Source: Lentzea cavernae
Lineage (GTDB): Bacteria; Actinomycetota; Actinomycetes; Mycobacteriales; Pseudonocardiaceae
Reading direction: 5' to 3'
Assembly: GCF_014653695.1 (NCBI RefSeq)
Contig: NZ_BNAR01000003.1
Location: forward strand, 203,443 to 267,442
Length of the DNA: 64,000 bases
Part shown: piece after piece, positions 1-8,156 of the stretch
Position numbering within the stretch: position 1 is the first letter of the stretch
Layout of the letters: each line of letters begins with the position of its first letter
Position numbers and translations under genes: made by a program
The notes under the pieces: model-generated
Database searches by the model: none
The model's input: only the letters and a program-made list of their open reading frames with translations
What the model was told of the DNA's origin: nothing

Positions 1-2
1 AG

Positions 3-1064
3 ACCGCGGTGTCCGGCCCCGTCGTCATCAAGGGCGAGGGCAAGGACGCGACGCTCACGGCGGAGCAGATCGGCACCACGCTGACGTTCGTGCCCGGTGA
101 GGGTGGCGCGCTGGACGTCAAGGCGAACAAGGACAAGCTCGCCGAGATCCTGACGCCGCAGCTCAAGGACACGATCAAGCAGGGCAAGGACGCCGAGATC
201 GTCTTCGAGGGCGGCAAGCCCACGGTCAAGCCGTCGGTGGACGGCCTCGACCTCGACTGGGACAAGAACCTCACGCCCTACTTCGACACGTTGAAGAAGA
301 CGGACGCGCGCGAGGTCAAGTTCGAGTACAAGCACACGCCCGCGAAGGTCACGACCGAGCAGGCGAACAAGATGGGCATCAAGGAGGTCATCGGCGAGTT
401 CTCGACCGGTGGCTTCGCCCCCGCCTCGGGCGTCAACATCCGGGTCGTGGCCGAGAAGGTCAACGGCGCGATCGTGAAGCCCAAGGAGACGTTCAGCCTC
501 AACAAGTACACGGGTCCCCGCGGCACCGCGCAGGGCTACGTCGAGGCGGGCATCATCGAGAACGGCATCCCCGGCATGGCGGTCGGCGGTGGCATCTCGC
601 AGTTCGCGACCACGCTCTACAACGCGTACTACTACGCGGGCATGAAGGACGCGGGCCACCGGGAGCACAGCTACTGGATCACGCGGTACCCGAAGGGCCG
701 CGAGGCCACCGTGTTCATGGACAACGCGGGCAACAGCCTGATCGACATCTCGTTCACGAACCCGGACGACACGGGCGTCGCCATCCAGACGATCTGGACC
801 GGCTCGTCGATCACGATCAAGCTGTGGGGCACCAAGAACTACGACGTCACCGGCTCCACGAGCGGCGATTTCAACCCCACCCAGCCGCAGGAGAAGAAGG
901 TCAACAAGGCGGGGTGCAGCCCGAGCAACGGCGCCCCCGGCTTCTCGGTGACGGACACCCGCACGATCACGGACCGCCGCAACGGCCAGGCCCGCAACGA
1001 GTCGCGCACGGTCAAGTACGACCCGCAGTTCAAGATCATCTGTGAGCCGCCGCCCGGCGGCTGA
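3..1064 (+). CDS. VanW family protein, 5'-truncated by the window edge
   Basis: The gene starts before the window; the visible part is about 353 codons, open from base 3 to TGA at 1062. Roughly the first 100 visible residues, rich in charged and beta-type sequence, resemble the putative peptidoglycan-binding domain that usually precedes VanW. The VanW domain follows (about residues 110-290), with the typical segments SGVNIRVVAEKVNG, FSLNKYTGPRG, GGGISQFATTLYNA and a YWITRYPKGREATV block. The tail has two cysteines that could pair outside the cell. VanW proteins occur near glycopeptide-resistance genes and in many Actinobacteria without them; their biochemical role is unknown, so resistance cannot be inferred. 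A strong hairpin 17 bases after the stop probably ends transcription. Confidence 0.9.
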   Translation, partial: TAVSGPVVIKGEGKDATLTAEQIGTTLTFVPGEGGALDVKANKDKLAEILTPQLKDTIKQGKDAEIVFEGGKPTVKPSVDGLDLDWDKNLTPYFDTLKKTDAREVKFEYKHTPAKVTTEQANKMGIKEVIGEFSTGGFAPASGVNIRVVAEKVNGAIVKPKETFSLNKYTGPRGTAQGYVEAGIIENGIPGMAVGGGISQFATTLYNAYYYAGMKDAGHREHSYWITRYPKGREATVFMDNAGNSLIDISFTNPDDTGVAIQTIWTGSSITIKLWGTKNYDVTGSTSGDFNPTQPQEKKVNKAGCSPSNGAPGFSVTDTRTITDRRNGQARNESRTVKYDPQFKIICEPPPGG

Positions 1065-1080
1065 GGAAATTCCGGATTCA

Positions 1081-1122
1081 CAGTGGCCACGCGCGGGTAT
1101 TCACCCGTTCGTGGCCACTGTT
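1081..1122 (+). terminator. strong hairpin after the VanW gene
   Basis: An 11-bp perfect inverted repeat (CAGTGGCCACG at 1081-1091 with its complement at 1110-1120) encloses a second 5-bp stem (CGGGT at 1094-1098, ACCCG at 1103-1107), followed by TT. It lies between the VanW stop and the body of the DUF1206 gene, consistent with a terminator. It also overlaps the candidate GTG start at 1111, so it could affect initiation. Confidence 0.6.
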
Positions 1123-1902
1123 GCGCATGAGGCGAGAAGACACCCCGTCGTCCAGACGCTGGGGCGCGCGGGGATGGTGTTGTACGGGGTCGTGCACGTC
1201 CTGGTGGCGTGGCTCGCGATCCAGGTCGCGTTCGGTGACTCCGAACAGGCCGACTCGAAGGGCGCGGTGAGCGACATCGCTCAGGGCGGCCCGTGGTTGC
1301 TCTGGGTGCTCGGCATCGGGCTCGTGTTCTTCGCGTTGTGGCAGCTCCTGCTCGCCTTCGTGGGGTACACCTACATCGGCAAGAAGCGGAAGCGGATCTC
1401 CAAGCGCATCGGGTCCGCCGCCCGCGCCATCACGGCGACCGGTATCGCCCTGGCGGCCTTCAAGTACGCGACGGGCTCCGGCAGCGGCGGTGACCAGAAC
1501 CAGCAGCAGCAGGAGCTCACGGCGCAGGTGCTCTCCTGGCCCGGCGGCCAGTTCATCGTCGGTGCGATCGCCATCGGAATACTGGCCATCGCGGGCGTCA
1601 TCATCTACAAGGGCATCAAGAAGTCCTTCGAGAAGGACCTCGACATGGGCAAGGCCCCGAAGTGGATCGAGCCCGTCGGCAGGATCGGCTGGATCGGCAA
1701 GGGTTCCGCGTACGGCGTGATCGGGGTCCTGGTCGGACTCGCCGCCATCAACGCCGACCCGCAGCAGTCCGGCGGCATGGACAAGGCGCTCAAGACGTTG
1801 GCAGCACAGCCTTACGGCATGTTCCTGCTGTCCGCAGTGGCGATCGGCATCGCCGCGTTCGGCGTGTACTGCTTCGCAGCGGCACGCGCTCTCAAGGAGT
1901 AG
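1111..1902 (+). CDS. DUF1206 family membrane protein
   Basis: About 263 residues with six predicted membrane helices arranged as three two-helix repeats. Each repeat opens with a glycine-rich phrase (LGRAGMVLYGVVH, a degenerate second copy near IGSAARAI, and GRIGWIGKGSAYGVIG), the hallmark of DUF1206 (PF06724). Basic loops such as KKRKRISKR suggest the intervening segments face the cytoplasm. Function is unknown. The start is uncertain: GTG at 1111 keeps the first repeat and lies beyond most of the VanW hairpin, whereas an upstream GTG at 1042 would overlap the VanW gene by 23 bases and run through the hairpin. Neither has a clear ribosome-binding site. The 3' end overlaps the convergent gene at 1892 by 11 bases. 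Confidence 0.85.
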   Translation: MATVAHEARRHPVVQTLGRAGMVLYGVVHVLVAWLAIQVAFGDSEQADSKGAVSDIAQGGPWLLWVLGIGLVFFALWQLLLAFVGYTYIGKKRKRISKRIGSAARAITATGIALAAFKYATGSGSGGDQNQQQQELTAQVLSWPGGQFIVGAIAIGILAIAGVIIYKGIKKSFEKDLDMGKAPKWIEPVGRIGWIGKGSAYGVIGVLVGLAAINADPQQSGGMDKALKTLAAQPYGMFLLSAVAIGIAAFGVYCFAAARALKE

Positions 1903-2392
1903 TGCCGCCGGCGGCCGCGAGCCTGTGCTGATGCCGGGCCGCGGCCGCCTGCGCCTCCACCGCCATCAACGACAGGACCTGGCCCGGCGCCACGTAGAAG
2001 ACGTTGGGGCTGCTGGTGTCCGGCCCCCAGCCGGGGCTTCCGCGCAGCAGCAGGAGATCGCCGGGACCGGGGCTCATCCCCTCGAACCACGAGTCCTGCT
2101 CGACCCCGGTCCGCTCCCACGCGATCGCCGCCTTGGTGCCGCGCTTCGCCCGTTGGTACACCTGCGCGACCCTGGCCAGTTCGGCCTCCGGCGACGCCTC
2201 GCGCAGCTCGTCCATGTGCTGCCGGTACCCGAACCACAGCTCGTCCTGACGAGCCTTCCGGTTCTTCAGCCGTCGCAGGACGATCGTCGCGAGAGCCGCA
2301 GAACCGGCGATCGCGCACGCCATCAGCAGGTACAGGAACACCGGCCAATCTTTGATTCCGAACGAGCGGCTGTCAACTGACAACGAAATCAA
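1892..2392 (-). CDS. hypothetical single-pass membrane protein
   Basis: Up to 166 residues. A hydrophobic helix at about residues 17-39 (WPVFLYLLMACAIAGSAALA) is followed by a basic stretch RRLKNRKARQ and a soluble domain of about 120 residues, so the bulk is probably cytoplasmic. The soluble part contains an ELWFGYRQHMDELRE helix and a GPGDLLLLRGSPGWGPD segment; no known family is recognised. The start is uncertain: TTG at 2392 is the longest option and lacks a ribosome-binding site, and GTG at 2341 falls inside the helix. It is divergent from the chloramphenicol exporter, so the promoters share 2393-2430, where a TGTCAACTGACA palindrome (2371-2382) sits just inside this reading frame. Confidence 0.65.
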   Translation of the reverse strand: MISLSVDSRSFGIKDWPVFLYLLMACAIAGSAALATIVLRRLKNRKARQDELWFGYRQHMDELREASPEAELARVAQVYQRAKRGTKAAIAWERTGVEQDSWFEGMSPGPGDLLLLRGSPGWGPDTSSPNVFYVAPGQVLSLMAVEAQAAAARHQHRLAAAGGTTP

Positions 2393-2430
2393 GCTGCGTC
2401 ACGTGACCTGGTCGCGCTAGCGTGCCGGTC

Positions 2431-2472
2431 ATGTCGAGTCCTGAGGCATCCAGGGTCGGGTCTGCGGTCTAG
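2431..2472 (+). CDS. possible 13-residue leader peptide of the exporter gene
   Basis: ATG at 2431 opens a 13-codon frame (MSSPEASRVGSAV) ending in TAG at 2470, 41 bases before the exporter start. Part of the frame, GAGGCAT at 2443-2449, is complementary to ATGCCTC at 2495-2501, directly before the exporter ribosome-binding site. A short leader whose coding sequence pairs near the downstream Shine-Dalgarno is the arrangement used in chloramphenicol-induced translational attenuation. No obvious ribosome-binding site precedes the leader. Functional assignment is inference. Confidence 0.4.
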   Translation: MSSPEASRVGSAV

Positions 2473-2513
2473 CCGTCAGCCCCGAAAACCCCTCATGCCT
2501 CCGGAGCTCCTCC
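2443..2513 (+). promoter_or_regulatory. candidate translational attenuator of the exporter
   Basis: GAGGCAT (2443-2449, inside the leader frame) can pair with ATGCCTC (2495-2501), which abuts the GGAG ribosome-binding site at 2503-2506. GGAG is also part of a self-complementary GGAGCTCC (2503-2510). Either pairing could occlude initiation at GTG 2514, and a ribosome stalled on the leader would melt the long-range stem. No experimental support is available here. Confidence 0.4.
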
Positions 2514-3545
2514 GTGCCTTTTTCGCTGTACCTGCTCGCTCTGGCCGTGTTCGCCATGGGCACCTCCGAGTTCATGCTCGCCGGGCTGCTGCCGTCCATC
2601 GCGGCCGAGTTCGGCGTACCGGTGGGCACCGCCGGTCTGCTCACCTCCGCGTTCGCCGCGGGCATGGCCGTCGGCGCGCCGCTGATGGCGGTGCTCGCCC
2701 GCTCCTGGTCTCCGCGCCGGAGCCTGTTCGCGTTCGTCGTCGTCTTCCTCGCCGCCCACGTCGTCGGTGCTGCTGCTCCGGATTTCGACGTGCTGCTGGC
2801 TTCCAGGGTTGTTGCCGCCCTCGCCAACGCCGGATTTCTCGCCGTGGCACTGACAACGGCCGCTGCGCTCGTACCTCCGCAACGGCCTGGACGGGCGCTC
2901 GCCGTGCTGTTGTCCGGCACCACGGTGGCGACCGTGGCCGGTGTGCCGGGAGGGTCGTTGCTCGGCACCGCGTTCGGTTGGCGCGCAACGTTCCTCGCGG
3001 TCGCCGTTCTTTGCGTGCCGGCGGCGATCGGTGTCCTCAAGGGGATTCCGGCTCAGCGGGAGCGTGTCGACCCACCCGCGTTGCGCCCGGAGCTCGCCGA
3101 ACTCACGAAGCCCCGGCTGGTTCTGGTCATCGCGCTCGCCGTGCTCGTGAACGCGGTGACGTTCGGCCACTTCACGTTCCTCGCGCCGGTGGTGACGGGG
3201 ACCGGTCTGAGCGAGTGGTGGGTGCCGGTCGCGCTGGTGCTGTTCGGCGCCGGGGCGTTCGCCGGTGTCACCGTCGGCGGGAGGCTGGCCGACTCGTCAC
3301 CGCGCCCGGTGGTGGTGTTCGGCGGACCGCTGGTCGTCGCGGGCTGGATGAGCCTCGACGTGCTGGGCACCGAGCTGATCACGTTGCTGGCACTGGTGTT
3401 CGTGCTCGGCGCTCTGTCGTTCGCGGTCGGGAGCACGGTGATCGCGCGCGTCCTGCACCACGCGGCGGGCGCGCCCACGATGGCCGGTTCCTATGCGACC
3501 GCGGCGTTCAACGTCGGCGCCGCGATCGGTCCGATGGTGTTCTGA
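2514..3545 (+). CDS. Cmx/CmlR-type chloramphenicol efflux MFS transporter, C-terminally short
   Basis: A 343-residue major-facilitator protein. FAMGTSEFMLAGLLPSIA in helix 1, LTSAFAAGMAVGAPLMAVL, and the antiporter phrase GVPGGSLLGTAFGWRATF are typical of the Cmx/CmlR drug:proton antiporters, which usually have about 390-400 residues and 12 helices. Here the protein stops immediately after the FNVGAAIGP motif, which in relatives precedes the last helices, so about 50 residues are missing. The stop is followed at once by a terminator, so this is a real gene end rather than an assembly break inside a longer frame. Function may be reduced or lost. GTG 2514 is chosen because GGAG lies 7 bases upstream. 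An attenuator-like leader precedes it. Confidence 0.88.
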   Translation: MPFSLYLLALAVFAMGTSEFMLAGLLPSIAAEFGVPVGTAGLLTSAFAAGMAVGAPLMAVLARSWSPRRSLFAFVVVFLAAHVVGAAAPDFDVLLASRVVAALANAGFLAVALTTAAALVPPQRPGRALAVLLSGTTVATVAGVPGGSLLGTAFGWRATFLAVAVLCVPAAIGVLKGIPAQRERVDPPALRPELAELTKPRLVLVIALAVLVNAVTFGHFTFLAPVVTGTGLSEWWVPVALVLFGAGAFAGVTVGGRLADSSPRPVVVFGGPLVVAGWMSLDVLGTELITLLALVFVLGALSFAVGSTVIARVLHHAAGAPTMAGSYATAAFNVGAAIGPMVF

Positions 3546-3551
3546 CGCAAC

Positions 3552-3600
3552 GAAAAACGGGCCCGTGCACCTCGGGCAGGAGGTGCACGGACCCGTCGTT
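3552..3600. terminator. bidirectional terminator between convergent genes
   Basis: An 11-bp stem (CCGTGCACCTC at 3563-3573 with 3580-3590), extended outward by ACGGG/ACCCGT, lies between the exporter and the convergent acyl-CoA dehydrogenase gene. A run of five A at 3553-3557 supplies the U-tract for the minus-strand gene; the plus side ends in a weak CGTT. Confidence 0.8.
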
Positions 3601-3611
3601 CCTGAGGCGTT

Positions 3612-5447
3612 CTAGAAAACGCTCTCGTCGATGTCCATCAGCGCGTTGTCCGTGGACTCCGCGATCTTGCGGCGTGCGGTGAGCTCCGGCAGCACGGTCT
3701 TCGCGAAGAACGACGCCACCGCGATCTTGCCCTCGTAGAACGCCTTGTCCTTGGCCGACGGCGTGCCGCCGAGCTTCGCCAGGGCGACCTCGGCCTGGCG
3801 AAGCAGCAGCCAGCCGACGAGCACGTCACCCGCGGTCATCAGCAGGCGGACCGAGTTCTGGCCGACCTTGTAGAGGTTGCGCACGTCCTCCTGCGAGGTG
3901 GTCAGGAAGCCGACCAGCGCGCCGAGCATGCCCTGCAGGTCTTCCAGACCCTGCTTGAGCAGCGCCCGCTCCTCCTTGAGGCGACCGTTGCCGCCCTCGT
4001 TGTCGAGGAAGGACTGGATCTCGCCGTTGATGAACGCGAGCGCCTGGCCCTTGTCGCGGATGATCTTCCGGAAGAAGAAGTCCAGCGACTGGATGGCCGT
4101 GGTGCCCTCGTACAGCGAGTCGATCTTCGCGTCGCGGATGTACTGCTCGATCGGGTACTCCTGCAGGAAGCCCGAACCGCCCAGCGTCTGCAGCGACTGC
4201 GCCAGCTGCTCGTACGCGCGCTCCGAGCCGACGCCCTTGACGATCGGCAGCAGCAGGTCGTTGACCTTGGCCGCCAGCTTCGCGTCCTCGCCGCCGAGCA
4301 TCACCTTGTCCTGCTGCGTCGCGGTGTACAGGTACACGGCGCGCAGGCCCTCGGCGTACGCCTTCTGCAGCATCAGGCTGCGGCGGACGTCCGGGTGGTT
4401 GGTGATGGTGACGCGGGGCGCGGTCTTGTCCGTCATGCGCGTCAGGTCGGCGCTCTGCACGCGCTCCTTGGCGTAGGACAGCGCGTTGAGGTAACCGGTC
4501 GACAGCGTCGCGATGGCCTTGGTGCCGACCATCATGCGGGCGTACTCGATGACGTCGAACATCTGCGCGATGCCGTCGTGCACCTCGCCGAGCAGCCAGC
4601 CCTTGGCGGGCACGCCGTGCTGGCCGAACGTCAGCTCGCACGTGGTGGACGCCTTGAGGCCCATCTTGTGCTCGACGTTGGTGACGAAGGCGCCGTTGCG
4701 CTCGCCCAGGTCGCCGGACTCCGGGTCGAAGTGGAACTTCGGCACCAGGAACAGCGACAGGCCCTTGGTGCCGGGCCGCGCCTCGATGCCTTCGCCCTCG
4801 GGACGCGCGAGCACCATGTGCATGATGTTCTCGGTCAGGTCCTGGTCGGCGGACGTGATGAAGCGCTTCACGCCCTCGATGTGCCAGGAACCGTCCTCCT
4901 GCTTGAAGGCCTTGGTGCGGCCGGCGCCGACGTCGGAACCGGCGTCCGGCTCGGTCAGCACCATCGTGGCGCCCCAGCCGCGCTCGATCATGAGGTTGGC
5001 CCAGTGCTTGTCGCGGTCGGTGCCGTTGTTGTAGACGACCGTCGCGAAGCTCGGACCCGCCAGGTACATGTAGACGGCCGGGTTCGCGCCGAGCAGCAGC
5101 TCGGAAGCGGCCCACGTGACCGACGGCGGCGTGCCGAAGCCACCCAGCTCGTTCGGCAGGAACAGGCGGTACCACTCGCCGTCCCACACCGCCTGGTACG
5201 ACTTCTTCAACGACTCCGGCAGCGTGGCCGAGTGCGTCGCCGGGTCGAACACCGGCGGGTTGCGGTCGGCGTCGACGAAGGAGTCGCCGAGGACACCCTC
5301 CGCGAGGTTCTTGACCTCGGCCAGCACGCTGCGCGCGGTGTCCTCGTCGGACTGCTCGAACGGCCCCGTGCCGAGGTGGTCCTGCACGTTGAAGACCTCG
5401 AACAGGTTGAACTCGAGGTCCCGGACGTTGCTCTTGTAGTGGCCCAT
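3612..5447 (-). CDS. fadE5: FadE5-like acyl-CoA dehydrogenase
   Basis: A 611-residue long-form acyl-CoA dehydrogenase, co-linear with M. tuberculosis FadE5 (Rv0244c, also 611 residues) from the [13 protein letters not shown] start to the DESVF end. It catalyses the first, FAD-dependent step of beta-oxidation, passing electrons to ETF. Visible signatures: [19 protein letters not shown] at about 162-180 (flavin and substrate binding), [21 protein letters not shown] around 420-440, and LYEGTT with the catalytic-base Glu near position 447. A C-terminal helical extension of about 150 residues distinguishes this clade from short-chain enzymes. It is monocistronic, ending at a shared terminator. Two 16-bp inverted-repeat sites upstream resemble the palindrome before etfD, whose product takes the electrons onward. 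Confidence 0.95.
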   Translation of the reverse strand: MGHYKSNVRDLEFNLFEVFNVQDHLGTGPFEQSDEDTARSVLAEVKNLAEGVLGDSFVDADRNPPVFDPATHSATLPESLKKSYQAVWDGEWYRLFLPNELGGFGTPPSVTWAASELLLGANPAVYMYLAGPSFATVVYNNGTDRDKHWANLMIERGWGATMVLTEPDAGSDVGAGRTKAFKQEDGSWHIEGVKRFITSADQDLTENIMHMVLARPEGEGIEARPGTKGLSLFLVPKFHFDPESGDLGERNGAFVTNVEHKMGLKASTTCELTFGQHGVPAKGWLLGEVHDGIAQMFDVIEYARMMVGTKAIATLSTGYLNALSYAKERVQSADLTRMTDKTAPRVTITNHPDVRRSLMLQKAYAEGLRAVYLYTATQQDKVMLGGEDAKLAAKVNDLLLPIVKGVGSERAYEQLAQSLQTLGGSGFLQEYPIEQYIRDAKIDSLYEGTTAIQSLDFFFRKIIRDKGQALAFINGEIQSFLDNEGGNGRLKEERALLKQGLEDLQGMLGALVGFLTTSQEDVRNLYKVGQNSVRLLMTAGDVLVGWLLLRQAEVALAKLGGTPSAKDKAFYEGKIAVASFFAKTVLPELTARRKIAESTDNALMDIDESVF

Positions 5448-5483
5448 CTCGTCAGCTCACTCCTCAGGGTCGCGGCGCCTCCG

Positions 5484-5523
5484 CCTACTGACCGGTAACA
5501 ACAGAGTATTACTCGACAGTAAC
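5484..5523 (-). promoter_or_regulatory. tandem operator candidates upstream of fadE5
   Basis: Read on the minus strand, two 16-bp sites spaced 24 bp apart are related to the perfect palindrome GTTACTGATCAGTAAC at 17493-17508 before etfD: GTTACCGGTCAGTAGG (5484-5499) and GTTACTGTCGAGTAAT (5508-5523), each sharing 12 of 16 positions with it. They overlap GAGTATTACTC (5504-5514). A common repressor of fatty-acid oxidation is an inference. Confidence 0.55.
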
Positions 5524-5598
5524 CCCGGCAAGGCCGACCACCCACTGGTGGCGAACCAGACAGTCCTCCGAGTGACCTGAATCGGGCATGAGGGCCGG

Positions 5599-6633
5599 TC
5601 AGACGCGCGCCGGGCGCTCGCCGACCATCTCCAGGAGTGCGGGATTCGTCTGCTCCGCGCAGCTGACCGACCGCGGCAACATGACCGATTCGTAGGCCCG
5701 CACCCCGTCTCGGACACCGTGCTCGGCGATCGCGAGCGCCAGATCGGCGGCGTCCTGCATGGCGAGGTTCGCCCCGACGCCCAGAGGCGGCTGCAGGTGG
5801 GCCGCGTCGCCGAGCAGCGTCACGCCGGGCGTGTGCTCCCACGTGTGGGGGACGGGCAACGAGTACAGCGGCCGGTGGACCAGTTCGCCGGCGAGGAACG
5901 CCTGCAGCGACGGGTGCCAGTCCGCGTAGAGGTCCAGCAGTTCGGCGTTGGAAGGCCTCCAATCCTCACGCGCGCGCAAGCACGCGTACGCGCGGACGTG
6001 GTCGCCGCTGTTGCGCTGCGCCCAGAGCATCAGGCCCTCGGCGTCCGCGACCATCGTGCCCCCGCCGGTGAGCCCGAGCAGCGCCTTCTCGTCGTCGTGG
6101 CGGGTCTCGACGAACATCACCCCGGTGTAGAGCGGAGTGGCGGGCGAGACGGCGGCGCGGACCCGCGACCAGGCCCCGTCCGCGCCGATGACCAGGTCGA
6201 ACGCGGAGGTGGAGCCGTCGGGGAAGGTGACCTCGCCCGGCTTGGCCGACTCGACGCCGAGGCCCCACGCGACGGTGCCGGGGGCCAGTGAGCCGAGGAG
6301 GAGCCCGCGCAGCTGACCGCGGTCGATCTCCGGTCTGAAGTCGCCCTCGGCGGGCTGGTGCTCGACCAGTTCGGCGGTGGCGTGGTCGAGCTTGCGCTGC
6401 TCCTGACCCTCGAACCGGGCGAGCGCGCGCCACTGCTCGAACAGCCCGGCGGCGCGGACCGCCTCCTGGCCGCTGTCGGCGTGCAGATCGATGGTGCCGC
6501 CCTGCTGACGGGCCTCCGGCGAGCTCTCGCGCTCGAAGACGGTGACGTCGTCGAAGCCGTGCAGTTGCAGGACGCGAGCGCAGGTCAGGCCGCCGATGCC
6601 GGCTCCCGCGATGGCGATGCGTGGTGAGGTCAT
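5599..6633 (-). CDS. FAD-dependent monooxygenase, TetX/PHBH-like
   Basis: About 344 residues. The N-terminal Rossmann motif IAGAGIGGLTCARVLQLHG binds the ADP part of FAD, followed by the FERE acidic end of strand 2. The second flavin motif, LLGDAAHLQPPLGVGANLAMQDA, lies near residue 285, and a DLVIGADGAWSRVR segment near 155 is the third. The family adds one oxygen atom from O2 to aromatic or polyketide substrates, and some members inactivate tetracyclines or rifamycins; the substrate here cannot be told. ATG 6633 matches the start of relatives; an upstream ATG at 6651 would add six residues. It is divergent from a TetR gene across an 80-base gap holding an inverted repeat, the usual layout for a regulator and its target. 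Confidence 0.88.
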   Translation of the reverse strand: MTSPRIAIAGAGIGGLTCARVLQLHGFDDVTVFERESSPEARQQGGTIDLHADSGQEAVRAAGLFEQWRALARFEGQEQRKLDHATAELVEHQPAEGDFRPEIDRGQLRGLLLGSLAPGTVAWGLGVESAKPGEVTFPDGSTSAFDLVIGADGAWSRVRAAVSPATPLYTGVMFVETRHDDEKALLGLTGGGTMVADAEGLMLWAQRNSGDHVRAYACLRAREDWRPSNAELLDLYADWHPSLQAFLAGELVHRPLYSLPVPHTWEHTPGVTLLGDAAHLQPPLGVGANLAMQDAADLALAIAEHGVRDGVRAYESVMLPRSVSCAEQTNPALLEMVGERPARV

Positions 6634-6658
6634 GCCTCCATGAAAGCGCATCGACTAC

Positions 6659-6708
6659 AAAAGTGCAACCACTCAACTTTTGAACTCGCTCCACTCGTGC
6701 GGTACGAT
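6659..6708 (+). promoter_or_regulatory. TetR promoter with overlapping operator
   Basis: TTGAAC (6680-6685), a 17-base spacer and TACGAT (6703-6708) form a good housekeeping promoter. Six bases after the -10 lies GTG 6715, so the TetR mRNA is probably leaderless. An imperfect inverted repeat, AAAAGT..ACTTTT (6659-6681), overlaps the -35 and sits between the divergent monooxygenase and TetR genes, as expected of an autoregulatory operator. Confidence 0.6.
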
Positions 6709-6714
6709 CAGGAG

Positions 6715-7290
6715 GTGACCGAGCCCGGCCGTCGTGAGCGCAAGAAGCTGCAGACCCGTCAGTCGATCTCCGACGCGGCGACGCGGCTGTTCCTGGAGCG
6801 CGGTTTCGACGACGTGGGCGTGAAGGAGATCGCCGACACGGCGGACGTGTCGGTGACGACGTTGTTCAAGCACTTCCCGAGCAAGGAGGCACTGCTCTTC
6901 GACGAGGACGGGGAGCAGGAGGCGGCGCTGGTCGCGGTCGTGCGCAACCGCGACGGCAGGTCGATCCCGATGGCGCTGCGCGACCACTTCGTGCGGGCGG
7001 CACGCGGGCACGCGGCGGACCCGCGGTTCGAGGTGTTCCAGCGGCTGGTCCTGGAGACGCCGGCGCTGCGCGAATACGGGCACCGGATGTGGACGCGCCA
7101 CCAGGGCGCTCTGGCGCGCGCCATCGCCGAGGAGACCGGCGCGCCGGCCGACGACGTGAGGTGCGCGGCGCTGGCCCGGTTCGCGCTGGACGCCAGGGAC
7201 GTGATCTTCGACCACGCCGACCGCGAGAAGGCGGCCGACGAGGTGTTCGGGTTACTCGAACGCGGCTGGGCGGCCGATCAGCAGTCCTGA
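6715..7290 (+). CDS. TetR family transcriptional regulator
   Basis: 191 residues. The N-terminal helix-turn-helix covers about residues 10-55, with ISDAATRLFLERGFDDVGVKEIAD followed by VSVTTLFKHFPSKEALLF, the classic TetR DNA-binding signature. The remaining roughly 130 residues are a helical ligand-binding domain without a recognisable subfamily. GTG 6715 is chosen because the TACGAT -10 box ends seven bases earlier, implying a leaderless transcript, and because upstream residues are not TetR-like. It probably represses the divergent monooxygenase and itself through the 6659-6681 repeat. Its last 39 bases overlap the convergent LuxR gene. Confidence 0.9.
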   Translation: MTEPGRRERKKLQTRQSISDAATRLFLERGFDDVGVKEIADTADVSVTTLFKHFPSKEALLFDEDGEQEAALVAVVRNRDGRSIPMALRDHFVRAARGHAADPRFEVFQRLVLETPALREYGHRMWTRHQGALARAIAEETGAPADDVRCAALARFALDARDVIFDHADREKAADEVFGLLERGWAADQQS

Positions 7291-7890
7291 CCGGTAGGCG
7301 AGCGACACCGCGTGCGTCCGATCGCGCGCGCTGAGCTTGCGCAGGATTCCCTTCACGTGGGTGCGCACGGTCTCCACGGACAGGACCAGTTCGTCGGCGA
7401 CCTGCCGGTTCTCCAGGCCCTCCGCGATCAGCGTGAGCACCTCGTACTCGCGCTTGGTCAGCGTGGGCCGGTCGGCCGACCTCAGGTCGGGGTGCACGAA
7501 GCCGCGTGAACGGCAGGTTTCGGCTATCACCCGCACGATCTGCTCCGGCTGGGCGCTGCGCGGCACGACACCGCGGACACCCGCGTCGAGCGCGGCCGTG
7601 ACGTAGTGGGCGTGCGAGTGCCCGTCGCGGGCCAGCCCGACGACGAGCAGGGCGGGGTCGCGCTCGACCAGCAGGCGGGCCAGGTGGCCGACCGGGTCGA
7701 GCACGGAGTCGATGAGCAGCACGTCCGGGCGCAGTCGTTCGTGCAGGCGAACGGCAGCGTTCAGGTCGCCGGTCGAACCGAGCCAGCGCAGGCCGGGAGT
7801 CCTTCTGACCAGGGCGGACAGGCCTTCGCGGTAGAGCGGCACGGGATCGATCAGAGCGACGCCGGGAGCAGGCCGGCTTGGCGGGAGCAT
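7252..7890 (-). CDS. LuxR-type response regulator
   Basis: 212 residues. An N-terminal receiver-like domain (GVALIDPVPLYREGLSALVRR ... DVLLIDSVLDPVGHL, with Asp in the usual phosphoacceptor strand) is followed by a NarL/LuxR helix-turn-helix at about 148-210 (LTKREYEVLTLIAEGLENRQVADEL ... SVETVRTHVKGILRKL). No sensor kinase is adjacent, so it may be an orphan regulator; the reduced acidic pocket leaves phosphorylation uncertain. ATG 7890 is chosen because GGAGGTG stands six bases upstream. Downstream it overlaps the convergent TetR gene. A perfect 7-bp-arm palindrome lies between this gene and the divergent symporter (7981-7998), a candidate target site. Confidence 0.88.
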   Translation of the reverse strand: MLPPSRPAPGVALIDPVPLYREGLSALVRRTPGLRWLGSTGDLNAAVRLHERLRPDVLLIDSVLDPVGHLARLLVERDPALLVVGLARDGHSHAHYVTAALDAGVRGVVPRSAQPEQIVRVIAETCRSRGFVHPDLRSADRPTLTKREYEVLTLIAEGLENRQVADELVLSVETVRTHVKGILRKLSARDRTHAVSLAYRSGLLIGRPAAFE

Positions 7891-7980
7891 CAGCACCTCC
7901 GTTCGTGCTTCCGAAGAGGTGACGCCGTTCCCCCGTCCGCGTGACGCGGAACAGGTGAGGGCCTGACAATGCGCCAAGAC

Positions 7981-7998
7981 TGTTCATGTGTATGAACA
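7981..7998. promoter_or_regulatory. palindromic operator candidate between LuxR and symporter genes
   Basis: TGTTCAT-GTGT-ATGAACA is a perfect inverted repeat with 7-bp arms in the 266-base gap between the divergent LuxR regulator and the sodium:solute symporter. Which protein binds it is unknown. The rest of the gap shows only an imperfect CACAT/ATGTG repeat around 8070-8090. Confidence 0.45.
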
Positions 7999-8156
7999 AG
8001 GGTCACGAATGTGATTCAAGACCGGCGAAACTCTTCCGCCACGGGGCAACAGTCTCGTAAGACCTACGTCACATATCCCGTGCGGATGTGCCAGGTTCCG
8101 CCGCCATGAGGCCTGGTGCTCTCGCGGGCACACGTGTGTGCACGCAAGGAGGTTTC

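Noticed and set aside
1042..1110. GTG 1042 as the DUF1206 start
   Set aside because: It would overlap the VanW gene and run through a strong hairpin; the first family motif starts only after 1140.
3612..5498. Long open frames opposite fadE5, for example plus-strand 4395-5498
   Set aside because: GC-rich codon bias keeps antisense frames open; the translated sequence has no domains and fadE5 is full length with family similarity throughout.
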